Shown: positions 50,401-60,423, counted from the first letter of the stretch. The stretch is 64,000 nucleotides of DNA from Symbiodinium natans (GCA_905221605.1 CAJNDS010002535.1:463501-527500); one strand, 5' to 3'. Made by a program: numbers and translations. The notes: generated by a model not told the origin, from the letters alone.

Positions 50401-52271
50401 TAGGGGTTTAGAGGGTTTGGGGTTTTGGGGTTTAGGGGTTTAGGGGTTTAGGGGTTTAGGGGTTTAGGGGTTTAGGGGTTTAGGGGTTTAGGGGTTTAGG
50501 GGTTTAGGGGTTTAGGGGTTTAGGGGCTTGAAGCCAAGAAGGAGCCCGGACCAAGGGCGTGGCACCAAAGCGCTGATGAGGACGGCAAACGCCAGGCAGA
50601 AGGCCGTGCAGATGGCGTACTCCACCTAAGTTCGGGTTTAGGGTGTTAAGATTTAGGGTTTAGGGTTCAGGGTTTAGGGTTCAGGGTTTAGGGTTTAGGG
50701 TTTACGGGTTAGGGTTTTGGGTTTTGGGTTTATTAACAAGGTTGAGGGCAGAGGAGTCTCTGGTAGCTTGCTAAATTCGCTTAAAAGGCTGCAGGTGTAG
50801 GGTCGAGGTTTGAGGGGTTTAGGGTCATTTCGTGAAGCCCTCCGAATGTTGAAATTGCCAGAAGAGAACCGCTTCCAGACCGGAAGTATACCTGTCAGGT
50901 ACCGCCCCCAAATCCTGAACCTAAACCCTAAACCCTAAACCCCAAACCCTAAACCCTAAACCCCAAACCCTACATGGTCCATTCTCTGGATCCGGGGTTG
51001 CATTTTGGCACCCTAAAACCCTAAAACCCATGGCGTTCTGACAGGCAGACCAGCTAGGGGTGGCGAACTCGGCCCCAAAATTCTCTCGTTACTTCTGTGC
51101 GGTACTGCATATCATGTTTTCCAAACCCTGAATGATCATACCTTACCAAACCCTAAACCCTAAACCCTAAACCCTAAACCCTAAACCCTAAACACCCTAA
51201 ACCCTAAACCCTAAACACCCTAAACCCTAAACCCTAAACCCGATGCACTCGGGGAAGGAGATGGGGTGGTGCCCCCAACCCTTTTCTGCCGCCTTCAAGA
51301 ACTGGATGGCGCCATCCATAATCCTCCAAGCTCAGAAGTGTTTTGGGGGGGGGGGGGGGGGGGGGGGCGCCTTAGGCTGGGGTTTAGGGTTTAGGGTTTA
51401 GGGTTTAGGGTTTAGGGTCTAGGGTTTAGGGTTTAGGTTTAGGGTTTAGGGTTTAGGGTTTAGGGTTTAGGGCTTAGGGTTTAGGGTTTAGGGTTTAGGG
51501 TTTAGGGTTTAGGGTTTAGGGTTTAGGGTTTAGGGTTTCGGGTTTAGGGCTTCGGGTTCAGGGTTTGGGTTTTGGGGTAGGGAGGGATGGAAGCACCGTC
51601 AGGTTACCAATGGGCCGATTGGCAGCCCAGGATATTTGCGCTCCGGACGCTGGGAGCCAGGAATGTTTGGGGCTTCTGCTGGTATAAGGGGGGTATAGGG
51701 GGGGGGGTATAAGGGAGGAATAACGGGGGTATAAGGGGGGGAAAAGAGGTTGAAGGGGGTGTAAGGGGGCACAGGGGGAATAAGGAGAGTATAAAATGAA
51801 AGCTTGGCAACTCTGTGTGGAGTGTGCATGCCTCCTTGACAGAACTGCCTTTTCGCGCGAACCCTCACCGACCTTCCCCGTCTTCGTAGGTTCGAGCAGA
51901 ATACGGGCCAGACAACCCTTGACTGAGCCTTACAATGGCCTGATTCTGGGGTGGTTAAAGGGATGCTTCTCCTACCCCTCTCTATACTACCCCCCCCCCC
52001 CCCCCCCAGGTTCCCCCCCTAAATAGCCTAAATTAGAGGGGGGTAGTAGGGGAACCATTGAGATCCTGAAAACCCTCTTCCCCAGACCCTGAACCCTAAA
52101 CCCTAACCCTTCTCAGATCAATCCCCTTGTCTTCAACCCCCCAACCCAAACCGACCCCCGCAATGATAATGCCCTGAACCCTAAAACCTAAACCCCAAAC
52201 CACCCCACCATCCGCCCCTCCCCCTCGGGGCACTTCGCATAGATTTCGGGGACCAGCTTGAGCGCCTGCTC
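36798..52271 (-). CDS. K+-dependent vacuolar H+-pyrophosphatase, copy B (multi-exon, 5' end not found)
   Basis: Paralogue of copy A on the same strand. Exons: 52271-52234, 51323-51293, 50625-50564, 49413-49355, 48707-47308, 46630-46599, 45306-45271, 44755-44695, 44035-43998, 43091-43049, 41838-41751, 41241-41193, 39948-39894, 38505-38449, 37603-37562 and 36878-36798 (TGA). Exon lengths equal those of A except for one codon in the first listed exon, the fused 1400-nt exon (A has 90 + 1310), and one intron moved by 18 nt (36 + 61 in B, 54 + 43 in A). Donors are 12 GC, 1 GT, 1 GA and one apparent CC at 41192. Counterparts of A's exons above 29002 were not seen between 52272 and 59000, so the copy may be 5'-truncated, may have diverged, or may have very long introns. 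All catalytic motifs are intact. Confidence 0.92.
37756..37858. mobile_element. Inverted-repeat element, family AGCTCTTTTGACTTAGTAAG, second copy
   Basis: Diverged copy of the element at 44886-44973, inside the intron between exons 38505-38449 and 37603-37562 of copy B. Confidence 0.6.
38530..38880 (+). repeat. TTTAGGG array in a pyrophosphatase B intron
   Basis: One of the longest canonical arrays, broken by three AGGTGAAGGG or AAGGTTAGGG units. It starts about 15 nt past the acceptor of exon 38505-38449. Confidence 0.96.
40235..40345 (+). repeat. GGGTTTAA 8-mer array
   Basis: About 12 uniform GGGTTTAA units in the intron between exons 41241-41193 and 39948-39894 of copy B. Confidence 0.94.
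40660..40930 (+). repeat. ACAT/TATG microsatellites flanking an AT-rich core
   Basis: ACATACATACGT units at 40668-40735, AT runs at 40740-40770, then TATGTATG units at 40868-40925. The two outer tracts are reverse complements and could pair. Located in a pyrophosphatase B intron. Confidence 0.9.
42211..42308. mobile_element. Inverted-repeat element, family CTTACTTCYCCAAT, second copy
   Basis: Second copy of the element at 34609-34707, here inside the intron between exons 43091-43049 and 41838-41751 of pyrophosphatase B. Interior highly similar, ends imperfect inverted repeats. Confidence 0.7.
42610..43020 (-). repeat. CCCCTAAA 8-mer array
   Basis: Roughly 45 units of CCCCTAAA with short CCCTAAA blocks, reaching almost to the donor of exon 43091-43049 of copy B. 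Confidence 0.95.
44321..44428. mobile_element. 108-nt near-perfect foldback element
   Basis: The left arm ATATGGGTGGTTGTCAAAAT continues through TATGGTCCCTTTTGGG, and the right arm is its reverse complement with two or three mismatches. The loop is about 35 nt and AT-rich. It lies inside the intron between exons 44755-44695 and 44035-43998 of copy B. A diverged relative may be 16150-16260. Confidence 0.75.
44886..44973. mobile_element. Inverted-repeat element, family AGCTCTTTTGACTTAGTAAG
   Basis: Starts AGCTCTTTTGACTTAGTAAG and ends CTTACTAAGTCAAAAGGGCT. A second copy at about 37756-37858 has GACTCGGCAAGT and ACTTGCTAAGTCGAAAAGG ends; one-ended traces at 55115-55135 and 62018-62052. Likely a MITE family. 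Confidence 0.7.
45898..46022 (-). repeat. CTCTCC/CTCTCT polypyrimidine tract
   Basis: About 120 nt of CTCTCT and CTCTCC on the plus strand, polypurine in the sense of copy B, inside the intron between exons 46630-46599 and 45306-45271. Confidence 0.95.
46898..47008. mobile_element. Inverted-repeat element, family CTACTATTTGCTTAAGAACC, second copy
   Basis: Same ends and the same CCTTAATAAGGAA interior as the element at 36398-36489. It lies in the donor half of the intron following the large exon of pyrophosphatase B, where the usual telomere-like array is missing. Confidence 0.7.
47308..48707 (-). CDS. H+-pyrophosphatase copy B, large central exon
   Basis: A 1400-nt open exon. From the Met at 48693 it has DVGADLVGK at about residues 103-111, DDPNNPATIADNVGD from about 119, and GNTTAA at about 395-400, followed by MKSVGK before a GC donor. 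It begins AFTSMLCGFLGMMVATYSNA and runs through ACAYSGYTLGFN without interruption, exactly where copy A is split by a 141-nt intron. Differences from A are mostly conservative (for example TIYPEADDW against TVYPDADDW), so both copies look under selection. The open frame past 47308 is read-through into the intron. Confidence 0.96.
49217..49320. mobile_element. Inverted-repeat element, family GGGATGTTCCCCC
   Basis: Starts GGGATGCTCCCCCTTATTCG and ends AGTATAAGCGTGAACATCCC, with a C-run in the loop. Just downstream of the donor of exon 49413-49355 of copy B. Confidence 0.7.
49355..52271 (-). CDS. H+-pyrophosphatase copy B, 5' exons recognised
   Basis: Four short exons with clear counterparts in copy A: EQALKLVPEIYAK (52271-52234, GT donor), IMDGAIQFLK (51323-51293, GC donor), VEYAICTAFCLAFAVLISAL (50625-50564, GC donor) and SWGTKDTLQGHLTAGAFLTG (49413-49355, GA donor). 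Joined they lead in frame into AFTSMLCGF of the large exon. The introns between them are telomere-like arrays, notably a GGGGTTTA 8-mer array at 50150-50530 and a TTTAGGG array at 51380-51550. Confidence 0.88.
49440..49770 (+). repeat. Mixed TTTGGGG/TTTAGGG array
   Basis: Alternating GGGGTTT and GGGTTTA units at the acceptor side of the intron between exons 50625-50564 and 49413-49355 of copy B. Confidence 0.92.
50150..50530 (+). repeat. GGGGTTTA 8-mer array
   Basis: Long 8-mer array interrupted at 50240-50320 by GGAGGGGTTTA and GGGGGGTTTA units. It ends about 35 nt from the donor of exon 50625-50564. Here the G-rich strand is on plus at the donor side, an exception to the usual orientation. 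Confidence 0.94.
51378..51560 (+). repeat. TTTAGGG array
   Basis: Canonical array at the acceptor side of the intron between exons 52271-52234 and 51323-51293 of copy B, preceded by a G-run of about 22 at 51345-51367. Confidence 0.95.
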
Positions 52272-53337
52272 CTTAGCTTCTCGGGTGAGGGTTTGGGATT
52301 TTGGGTTTAGGCTGTAGCGGTTTAGGAGTTTAGGGTTTAGGGTTTGGGGCGTTTGGGGTTGTGGTTTAGGACTTTCGGGCTTTGGGGGGTCCGTTTAAGG
52401 CTAGGGCTGTTGGGTGGGGGGACCAGAGTGTTTGGAAACTCTGAGCTCAAAACCCTAAACCCTAAACCGTAAACCCCTCAAACCTCAACCCTCAATCCTA
52501 AACCCTAAACCCTAAACCCTAAACCCGAAACCCGAAACCCTAAAGTGAGGGTAGTTGGGGGGGTCGAGGGCTTGAGGTCTAGCTAGTTTGTACATGAGGA
52601 ATACACGAAAACACCATACCGACCCCATGTGGGACCATGAATGTAGAACAGCCCCCCCCCCCCCCCACCCGCGGGCAGGGGATCTGGGGCTGGGGGTTTA
52701 GGGTTTTTCTTGATCTGCGGAGTGCTGGGAATCAGACTGTAACTGTGAAACCCTGACCACTACACGGGAATTGCTGGAAATGAAGTTCCCCTCGAGGCAC
52801 TTTGTAGGGTTTGTGCTTCGGCGAAGCGAGAACATGCGGGTAATGAGGGTGTAGGGTACAGGGTCTATCAGGTTTGCAGGTGTAGCGTTTAGGCTTCACG
52901 GTGGCTCAGAGCTTGGGGCTTCTTCATGGTCCTAAGACCATACACCCTAAACCCTAAACTCTAAACCCTAAACCCCTTTTCATTGAAGACATGCATGAGG
53001 ATTCAACGTGGCGGAAAATTCTGGTGTGCACGTACCACGCATCCTCCCTCAATCTCGGCCATTTCTGCCCAGCAATCGACTCTCAGCTGTTCTGTTGGGC
53101 TTAAGGTTTAGGGTTTGGAGTTCAGGGTTCAGGGTTTAGGGTTTGGGGTTTGGGTTTAGGGCTTAGGGTTAAGGTCTAGGGCTTAGGGCTATTGTTTAGG
53201 GCTAGGGTTTAGGGTTTAGGGTCGAGCAACGCCAACCTCCGACGGCCAAACTCCGACTTGGCAGCGTGGTAGGGAGCAGCCGCACTGGAGGTCAATTCTC
53301 GGGGTTAGGGCTTAGGGTTTAGGGTCTAGTGTCTAGG

Positions 53338-53402
53338 GTTACAAGGGTTTACAAGGGTTTACAAGGGTTTACAAGGGTTTACAAGGGTTTACAAGGGTTT
53401 AG
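53338..53402 (+). repeat. TTTACAAGGG 10-mer array
   Basis: Six units of TTTACAAGGG leading into canonical TTTAGGG, showing a variant unit with an ACA insertion being amplified. Confidence 0.92.
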
Positions 53403-53815
53403 GGTTTAGGGTGTAGGGTTTGTTTAGGGCTTGGGGCTTGGGGCTTGGGGCTTAGGGCTTAGGGCTTAGGGCAAAGGGCAAAGGGCTTAGGGCTTAGGCC
53501 TTGGGGCTTAGAGCTTGGGGTTCTGGGGGTAGGTTTTACCGACACGCACCCGACATTCGTAGGGTTCCCTATTTGTTCCTTACAAAAACTCCATCATCCA
53601 CCTCAGAAACTCTTGCGGGTAGCGTTGTGTGGCTTGTTTGGCATGCTTTGGGCGTTGCGGTTGCTCCGCTTTTTCCTTCTTGTTGCGCTATTGGGTGCTT
53701 TGATCTTGTGCGGGCGGGGGCGCGTTGGGCTGTTCTACGGTATGGGCCGTTTAACCCTCCCTAAACTCCCTGAATGCCACGCAAAGGCTTGGGGCTCGCT
53801 CAAGCTAGCTGCAAC

Positions 53816-53924
53816 CTTAGTAGCCCAGAAACCGTATGAAGATAAGGGGCACCCTTTTTTGGTTGGTTACTGTATAAGGGAGCCCAGAACCCAAAAGAGG
53901 GTAAAGGGCACCACTGGGCTACCA
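53816..53924. mobile_element. Inverted-repeat element, family TTGGTAGCCCAG
   Basis: Starts CTTAGTAGCCCAG and ends CTGGGCTACCAA. Contains GGGCACCCTTTTTTGG and the internal AACCCAAAAGAGGGTAAAGG. A shorter relative at 57904-57965 starts TTGGTAGCCCAGG and ends CCGGGCTACCAA; partial relatives at 58501-58565 and 15470-15535. Confidence 0.68.
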
Positions 53925-54242
53925 ATCAACTAATGAGATAGGATTCTGGCCGGCCCGAACACTCCTCTGCCCTAAAAGTTATACCCTACCCCCACGCCTT
54001 GTGAAAGCTTTGGGGTTCTTGGGGTTTCGCATGCTCGGCGTATGCACGTACTTCCCCCAAAGCAGGGATTTTATGGATGCACTTGGGGTGTAGGGTTTAG
54101 GGTTTAGGGATTAGGGTTTAGGATTTTGGTTTGGGGTTTGGGGTTTGGAGTTTCGGGTGTTGTACATCCTTGGGTGCTACCTTTACGGCCCCGGAGAAAC
54201 TAAGCAGGATTCTTCAAGCCCCTAGTTCGTTTCCAGTCAAGA

Positions 54243-54362
54243 ACTTGGGGGCTCATGGTACTTATCAACCAACTATCACTGGACTCAGAACTGTACTTGT
54301 AACCATACTAGGGGCACTTAGGGGGCTGCTAAGTGGGTTAAGAAGTACCATGAACCTCCAAG
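54243..54362. mobile_element. Inverted-repeat element, family ACTTGGAGGTTCATGGTAC
   Basis: Second copy of the family at 3986-4115, starting ACTTGGGGGCTCATGGTAC and ending GTACCATGAACCTCCAAG, with the GGGCACTTAGGGGG interior. Orientation is reversed relative to the first. Confidence 0.8.
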
Positions 54363-54998
54363 AAGCCGCCTCCAATGCGAGCTCTGAAATGTGCTCCAAG
54401 GATGGGAGTCCCGAACCAGCCCTGCTAACCGTCTTAGACCCTAGCTCCTAAACCCTGGGGGCCCAGTATTCATTCTCCAACACTTTGTGGGATTTCCTCC
54501 CAAGCCCTAAGCTCGAAGCCTTAAACCCCTGAACCCTAGAAACCCTAAACCTTAAACTCTCAACCCTCATCTTCGTTGGGACTCACCGAGCTGCTTGCAG
54601 CCTGCTTGACAGAGTTGCGCAGGAGCTCTCAAAGCAACACGGGCTCGTAGGGAATTTCAAAGCCTACTTGTTTGTCTGTAGGCGACCTGAGAATCCTTGG
54701 GGGGTTTTGCAGTAGTAACCTACCAAAAAATAGACTTGGGGCTCTTCAGGTAGAAACTCTGTCCAACCCCTCCAAGGATTCTGCGATAGGGTTTTACACG
54801 GCGCCTAGTCCTTCATTCCCCAGAAAATATTTGCGATTTGTCTTGAAAAATTGATCGGCAAGCATTGCTCGAATGCTCAATGGCCCACTCTTCACCTGGA
54901 AGTCTATTTGACGTAGAAGGTAAATTAGAAAGGAGTAGATTAGAAAGGTGGCCTATGGGGAGTATATTCGGGCTTCTCGGCATTACGAAGTACACTTT

Positions 54999-55096
54999 GG
55001 GATCTTCCCCCTTATTCCGACAGTCCTGAATAGGGATTATAATAAGGGGCACTATAATCCCTATAATTAAAGACTGTTCGTACAGGGGGGAACAAC
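54999..55096. mobile_element. Inverted-repeat element, family GGGATGTTCCCCC
   Basis: Starts GGGATCTTCCCCCTTATTCC and ends with GGGGGGAACAAC. The central AATAGGGATTATAAT and ACTATAATCCCTATAATTA segments pair with each other. Confidence 0.68.
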
Positions 55097-56394
55097 ACAA
55101 CGCACACTGACCACAAGTCAAAAGAGCTTCCAAGCGGAGGAAGTGGGCGAACCGGCCCCTTTGGTCCGGCGCAGGTGGGGCGCCGAGGCGATGCGTTGCT
55201 AAAAAGTGTTGGCAGGAAGCCCACTATCCCATGGATCGAGCCCGGGCCCCCCCCTTAATAACCCCTAAGGTCCCTTGCAGGGTCCCTCCTTCCGTCCCTT
55301 GACCCTCGAAACCGTAAAACCCTAAACCCTGACATGTAACTGAAGTTAACCCCACTAACAACTACCCATGAACCTCCAAGTACCTCCTGAATCCGAAACC
55401 TTAAACCCTAAACCGTAAGGAACCCTAATAAACCCTAAACCCCAAACCCTATGCCCTATACCCTAAACCCTAAACCCTACAGTAAACCCTAAACCCTAAA
55501 CCCTACCTCCTCAAGTCACGCTGTGTGTGGCGCTGCACCAAGCGGCCCGCGCGCTTTTGGTTTAATCCTAAACCCCAAACCCTAAACCCCAAACCCTAAA
55601 CCCTAAACCCCAAAACCCTAAACCCCAAGCCCCAAACCCTAAACCCTGCACCCTAAACCCTAAACCTTTGCAGCGGCTTGCTAGCTGGTGCCCATTGGCC
55701 CGAAGGGTGTTGGGCTCCCTGAGTTCATCATGTCACGAAGCAACAATGTTCCTCAGGTCACCGCCGGCGCCGGGTTTAGGGTTTAGGGTTTGGGGTTCAG
55801 GGTTTAGGGTTTAGGGTTTAAGTTTAGGGTTTAGGGTCTAGGGTTTAGGGTTTAGGGTTTAGGGTTTAGGGTTTAGGGTTTAGGGCTTAGGGTTTAGGTT
55901 AGGGTTTAGGGTGTAGGGTTTAGGGTTTAGGGTTTAGGGTTCCTGGTTTGGGCGTCGAATTTGTATTTCGTGTTTCGTGTTCAGAGTTCGAGTACGCTTT
56001 GGGTCTAGAGAGCGGCGCGGGTCTGAAAACCCAGGCCCGACTGCAACAGTTTTGTGTAGAGGTGAGGCTGCCGGCGAGATTCATTTGCGCTTGTGGCGGT
56101 TCCGCCAGCCTGCTTTGAAAACCCGAGTTTTATGACTTGCTTGACAAAAGCGAAGACTCTTTATTCGGACGAACGGAACACCGAGCAGGTCCAATCAATG
56201 TCATATGCTTCTCGTATACACTTGTCCTGTTCGCTGCCAACGTAAAAAAAAAAAGCGCTTCCTCTGCCACCAGGCTGTCGACGTCACTGTCAACACTTGC
56301 TGAGGGCTTCCACGCTGTTCTGTTCCCTCGGGTGTGTGACTTAATCCCTTCCTTGCGTCCTTCGTTCCGTGGGTTCGTCCATTCTCCTTCCCCC

Positions 56395-56500
56395 ATCCCT
56401 TGTCTTCCCTTCCTTTCCCTTCCCTTCCCTTCCCTGCCCTGTTGCCCTTCCCTGTTGCCCTGCCCCACTGCCCTGCCCTGTGGCCCTGCCCTGTTAGGCA
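56395..56500 (+). repeat. CCCTTCCCTT then TGCCCTG low-complexity tract
   Basis: Pyrimidine-rich imperfect tandem units (CCCTTCCCTT, then GCCCTG and GTTGCCC). The apparent Pro/Cys/Leu-rich open frame over it is a by-product. Confidence 0.85.
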
Positions 56501-57059
56501 GGAGGCCCTCTTTGTTTGCCGGCACAGACACCCCAAAGAGCACTAAGACCACGGCGACGGCAAATGGCACAAACGTACTTCTTACGAGGCCCCAGAGCCA
56601 CAGCAGAACTCCTTGTACTTCATAAGGGAACATGCGCGCGTTGCAATGTTGACGAGCTGAAATCCAGCCTTGCAAGCCTACACCCTCAAACCCCTAAACC
56701 CTTAAACCCTAAAACCCTAAACCCTAAACCCTAAACCCCTAAACCCCTGAACCCTCAACCCAAAATTGCCCAAACGGGCGTCCTAAGCGAGAGCCCTTAA
56801 TCCTGCTGATCCCCAGAGCTGGGCCACCCCCCAAGGGTTGCCCACTGTTTTGGCGAGTAGCTCCTTATAACTTAAGGGTTTGAGGGGCTTGAGCGGCTTC
56901 AGGGATTTTAGGGTTGTAGGGTTTCAGGGTTTGGGGCTTAAGGGTTTAGGGTTTGAGAGGTTTTAGGGTTTTGGGGTTTTAGGGTTTTAAGGCTTTAGGG
57001 TTTTAGGGTTTCTTCCCCACCCCCCACACCCGGAACTCTTCTCCTCGCCCGGTCTACTC

Positions 57060-57240
57060 CTCATCCCTGGAGTGCCCAACCCTAAAGTGTTGGAGTGCCC
57101 AACCCCTGGAGTGCCCAACCCCAGAGTCTCTGGAGTGCCCAACACCAGAATGTCCCCGGAGTGCAGCCCCAAGGTCTCCTGGGGTGCCCAACCCACCCCA
57201 GAGTGTCCCCGGAGTGCCCAGAGTGTCCCTGGAGTGCCAT
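57060..57240 (+). repeat. Degenerate GGAGTGCCCAACCCC tandem repeat
   Basis: About eight to ten diverged copies of a 15-20 nt unit centred on GGAGTGCCCAAC, with CAGAGTGTCCC spacers. The only minisatellite in the window unrelated to the telomere-like family. Confidence 0.88.
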
Positions 57241-57903
57241 CTCTGCCAAGGGAGGGTGGGGATGTTCAAAGTAAAATAATTTCGGGTTTTCGGGTTTTGG
57301 GGTTTTGGGGATTTAGGGATTTAGGGTGTTAGGGTTTTAGGGCGTTGCGCTTCGGCCGGAATTGGAACAGGGTTGCCTGACAATTCGATTTGACATCCAG
57401 CCCATGGCCCATCGAACTGCTAGCGCCAAGTTTTGGGGTTTGGGGTTTAGGGTTTAGGGTTTAGGGTTTGAGGTTTGGGGTTTGGGGTTTGAAGTTTAGG
57501 GTTTAGGGTTTAGGGTTTAGGGTTTAGGGGTTCCTGGTTTGCTTGCACCAAAAGCGACTACAACCGGGATGATAGATACGGAAAAATTGGTCAGGCTCCT
57601 GCAGCTTCAATAAAGGGCCTGGAAAAGATGGGGCCTCCGAGCATGAAGGACATCCTTCTAAACTGCCTTCCCCCGCTGGTTCCCCAGCAATTGCAAAACA
57701 TAAAAGGCTGTGTACGGGTTATGTGCAGTACGGCGTTTGTTTCTAGGATTCCCAAAACGACACTCCATAGCTACACACTCACTAACAACACTCACTCGAA
57801 ATAGCCTTCGTAACCTTGGAATGTAAAGCTCTTGTCTGGGCATGAAGCATTGCTTGCTTTCTAGGGAACCACCGCGAGAAGGCTCTTGGACTAGAGTGAC
57901 TAC

Positions 57904-57965
57904 CTTGGTAGCCCAGGGGAACCTTGAATCAACAAAAAGCACACAAGGTACCACCGGGCTACCAA
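57904..57965. mobile_element. Short inverted-repeat element, family TTGGTAGCCCAG
   Basis: A 62-nt copy with intact TTGGTAGCCC and GGGCTACCAA ends and a shortened interior. Confidence 0.6.
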
Positions 57966-59336
57966 GCTACAAAAATCAAAGAGATAAGATTGTTTTGCTT
58001 TCAACTGGGCTCGTGTGCCCTTCCAAGGTGTGCCCCTCCAAAGCCGCGCCGACTGTTGCTGCCGGAGGCCGGGGCAACATGTGGCCGTCGAGAGAGATCT
58101 CGTCCTTGATAGCCCCGTACCCATGTTATGACAAGGGGAGTTTTTCTAGGGGTTTAGGGTTTAGGGTTTAGGGTTTCGGGTTTATGGTCTAGGGTTTTGT
58201 GTCTAGGGTTTAGGGTTTAGGGTCCGCCGACCTGGCGGCGTGTTGGATGGGAAAAGGAGGTGAAAACCTCATCATCCCAAAACGCGGGGGGGGGGTGGGG
58301 GGGGTCGGTGCACAATTTTTTCGTGGAGGACCGCGCCACCCGCACAGCGTAAACAGGCGGTTCAGCACAGGGGGGTAGGGGCGCGAGCGTTTTCGGCACC
58401 CACCCCCCCCCCGGCCGAGCAGGCTGGGATAGACCTCTCAACTATGCTCCAGCGGGGTCGGCGGCTTGAGCCGGAGGCTCTTAAATTTAGGGTTTAGGGG
58501 TTGGTGACGTTTACTCGACAATGCAGAACCCAAAAAGGGTAAAAGGGCACCACCCGGCCACCGAGGGACGTCGACCGGCTGCGCTTTGCGCGGGTGCACG
58601 CCAATGTACCTGTGGGTAGGTGAGGCGCCAGCTTCTCAAGATGAGGAGTGGCTGCAAAAGGGTACCCCTTTCTGGAGTTTAAAGGGGCAAAAAAGGGAAC
58701 CCTAAAGAAAGAAGGAGACAATAAGGGCATACTCTGGGTCATAGCTACCCCTCCCCTCACCCGACACGGCAGAAACCCCCAACTTCAAGATCTCGACTCT
58801 CAAGCCTCCGATCCACAAAGCCCCTTACTAGGTTGGTGTTGGAGCATAAGCAGAAAGTAGCCCGAAACCTTATGAACTGCCCTATCTGCAATTTTTTTCG
58901 GGTTGCTGTGCTCTTTTCTCCCGAACGGGAACCCGGTCTCTCAACCATGCCTGTAGAGAAGGGCAGCGACGGGCAACCACGTCAAGCCAAGCAGGATCGT
59001 TGCATAGTACGGAAGCCGATGCTCCTCTTCGGGTTGTTTTAAAACAAAAAACAAAAAAACAAAAAAAAATCCGCCAAGAATTTTACATCTCCTACATAAC
59101 CCCTGTTCCAGCTCAACCCTCAACCCCAGATTCCATCTCACGTAGGAGCCTTGATACCTCGAATCGGGTTTTGAGGGGATATTGTAGTCTAATTATTTTA
59201 GGGACAATCAGGGAACTGATGAAGCGGAGCCCACCTTCATGTCTGAACCCAATTCCTGGTATGGGCCCTTAATTTGGGTCCCTTGAAAAATAAACCCTTA
59301 CATACACTACAAAATAGGGGTCCTACAAACAAGGGT

Positions 59337-59480
59337 ACTTGGGGAGGTTCATGGTACGTATTAACCAATTGTAACTGTACTCAGAACTGTACTTGTAACC
59401 ATATTAGGGCACTTAAGGGGCTTGCAAGTGGGTTCTAAGTACAGTTACAATTGGTTAATAAGAACCATGAACCTCAAGGT
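59337..59480. mobile_element. Inverted-repeat element, family ACTTGGAGGTTCATGGTAC
   Basis: Best-preserved long copy: both arms extend about 40 nt through ATTAACCAATTGTAACTGTA and its complement, with GGGCACTTAAGGGGCTTG in the centre. Confidence 0.82.
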
Positions 59481-60360
59481 AGTGGACCATGCTAAGGGCC
59501 CGTGGTTCCTATCTCAGACCCAGCCATGTAGGGCTTAGGGCTTAGGGTTTAGGGTTTAGGGCTGAGGGCTTAGGGCTGAAGGCTTAGGGTTTAGGGTTTA
59601 GGGTTCAGGGTTCAGGGTTTAAGGTTTAGGGTTTAGGGTTTAGGGTTTAGGGTTTAGGGTTTAGGGTTTAGGGGCCTCGGGGGCGGAAACGCGCCGATTC
59701 TGCTCCGCCTGCCAGTCTTCAAATACGCAACTTCCACATGTGGTGCAGTCTAAGCCCCAAAAACCCTAAACCCTAAAGCCTAAAGCCTAAACCCTTCTTC
59801 CATCGCCCTGGATCCACTTGCCTTCGCGAATGTGTGGGCGAATGTTGGGAGGTGGAGCGAGGGTTTAGGGTTTGGGGTTTAGGGTTGAGGGTTTAGGAGT
59901 TTAGGGTTTAGGAGTTTAGGAGATTAGGGGGTTCAGGGTTTCGGGTTTTAGGGTTTAGGGGTTCAGGGTTTCGGGCTTAGGAGTTTAGGGGTTCAGGGCT
60001 TAGGGTTTCGGGTTTTAGGGGTTCAGGGTTTGGGGCTTAGGGTTGAGGGTTTAGGGTTTAGGGCCAGGGCATCTAAAGTATACTTCCGCGTTCTTGGAAG
60101 GAAAAACCAGGGAGGTCGGCTCCCGATGTACTCCCTCCAAGGGGGAGTATGGTATCAACATCCTCAAACCCTAAAACCCCAAGCGAAAGCCTAAACCCTA
60201 AAGTCCTAAACCCTGAGCCCTAAACGCCTCAACGCCAAACAAGAATTCCTGAACCCTTCAAGCCTCCCTAAACCCTAAACCCCAAACCCCAAACCCTAAA
60301 CCCTAAACCCCTACATAAACCAGGGGCTCCATCCTAGCCCGGAACCCTGCAATGGAGATC

Positions 60361-60423
60361 CTCCGGAAGCCGGTTCACCAGGCCGAGGTAGAACTTCTCC
60401 ATCTGGTTGGCTGCCACGAAAGC
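60361..60423 (-). CDS. Possible exon of an unknown minus-strand gene
   Basis: After TAG/G at 60424 the minus strand reads AFVAANQMEKFYLGLVNRLP then E, ending before a GA donor. Codon use is GC3-rich like the pyrophosphatase exons, and the island is flanked by CCCTAAA-type repeat. Composition is that of a normal globular protein. No homologue recognised. Confidence 0.4.

Noticed and set aside
53501-53933. Two overlapping plus-strand frames of 87 and 106 residues
   Set aside because: No recognisable domain, T-rich low-GC3 codons unlike the window's exons, and the end lies within an inverted-repeat element.
56130-56675. Open frames of 162 and 181 residues on opposite strands
   Set aside because: They overlap the CCCTTCC/TGCCCTG low-complexity tract, both strands are open, and neither shows a domain. 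A real exon inside cannot be excluded.
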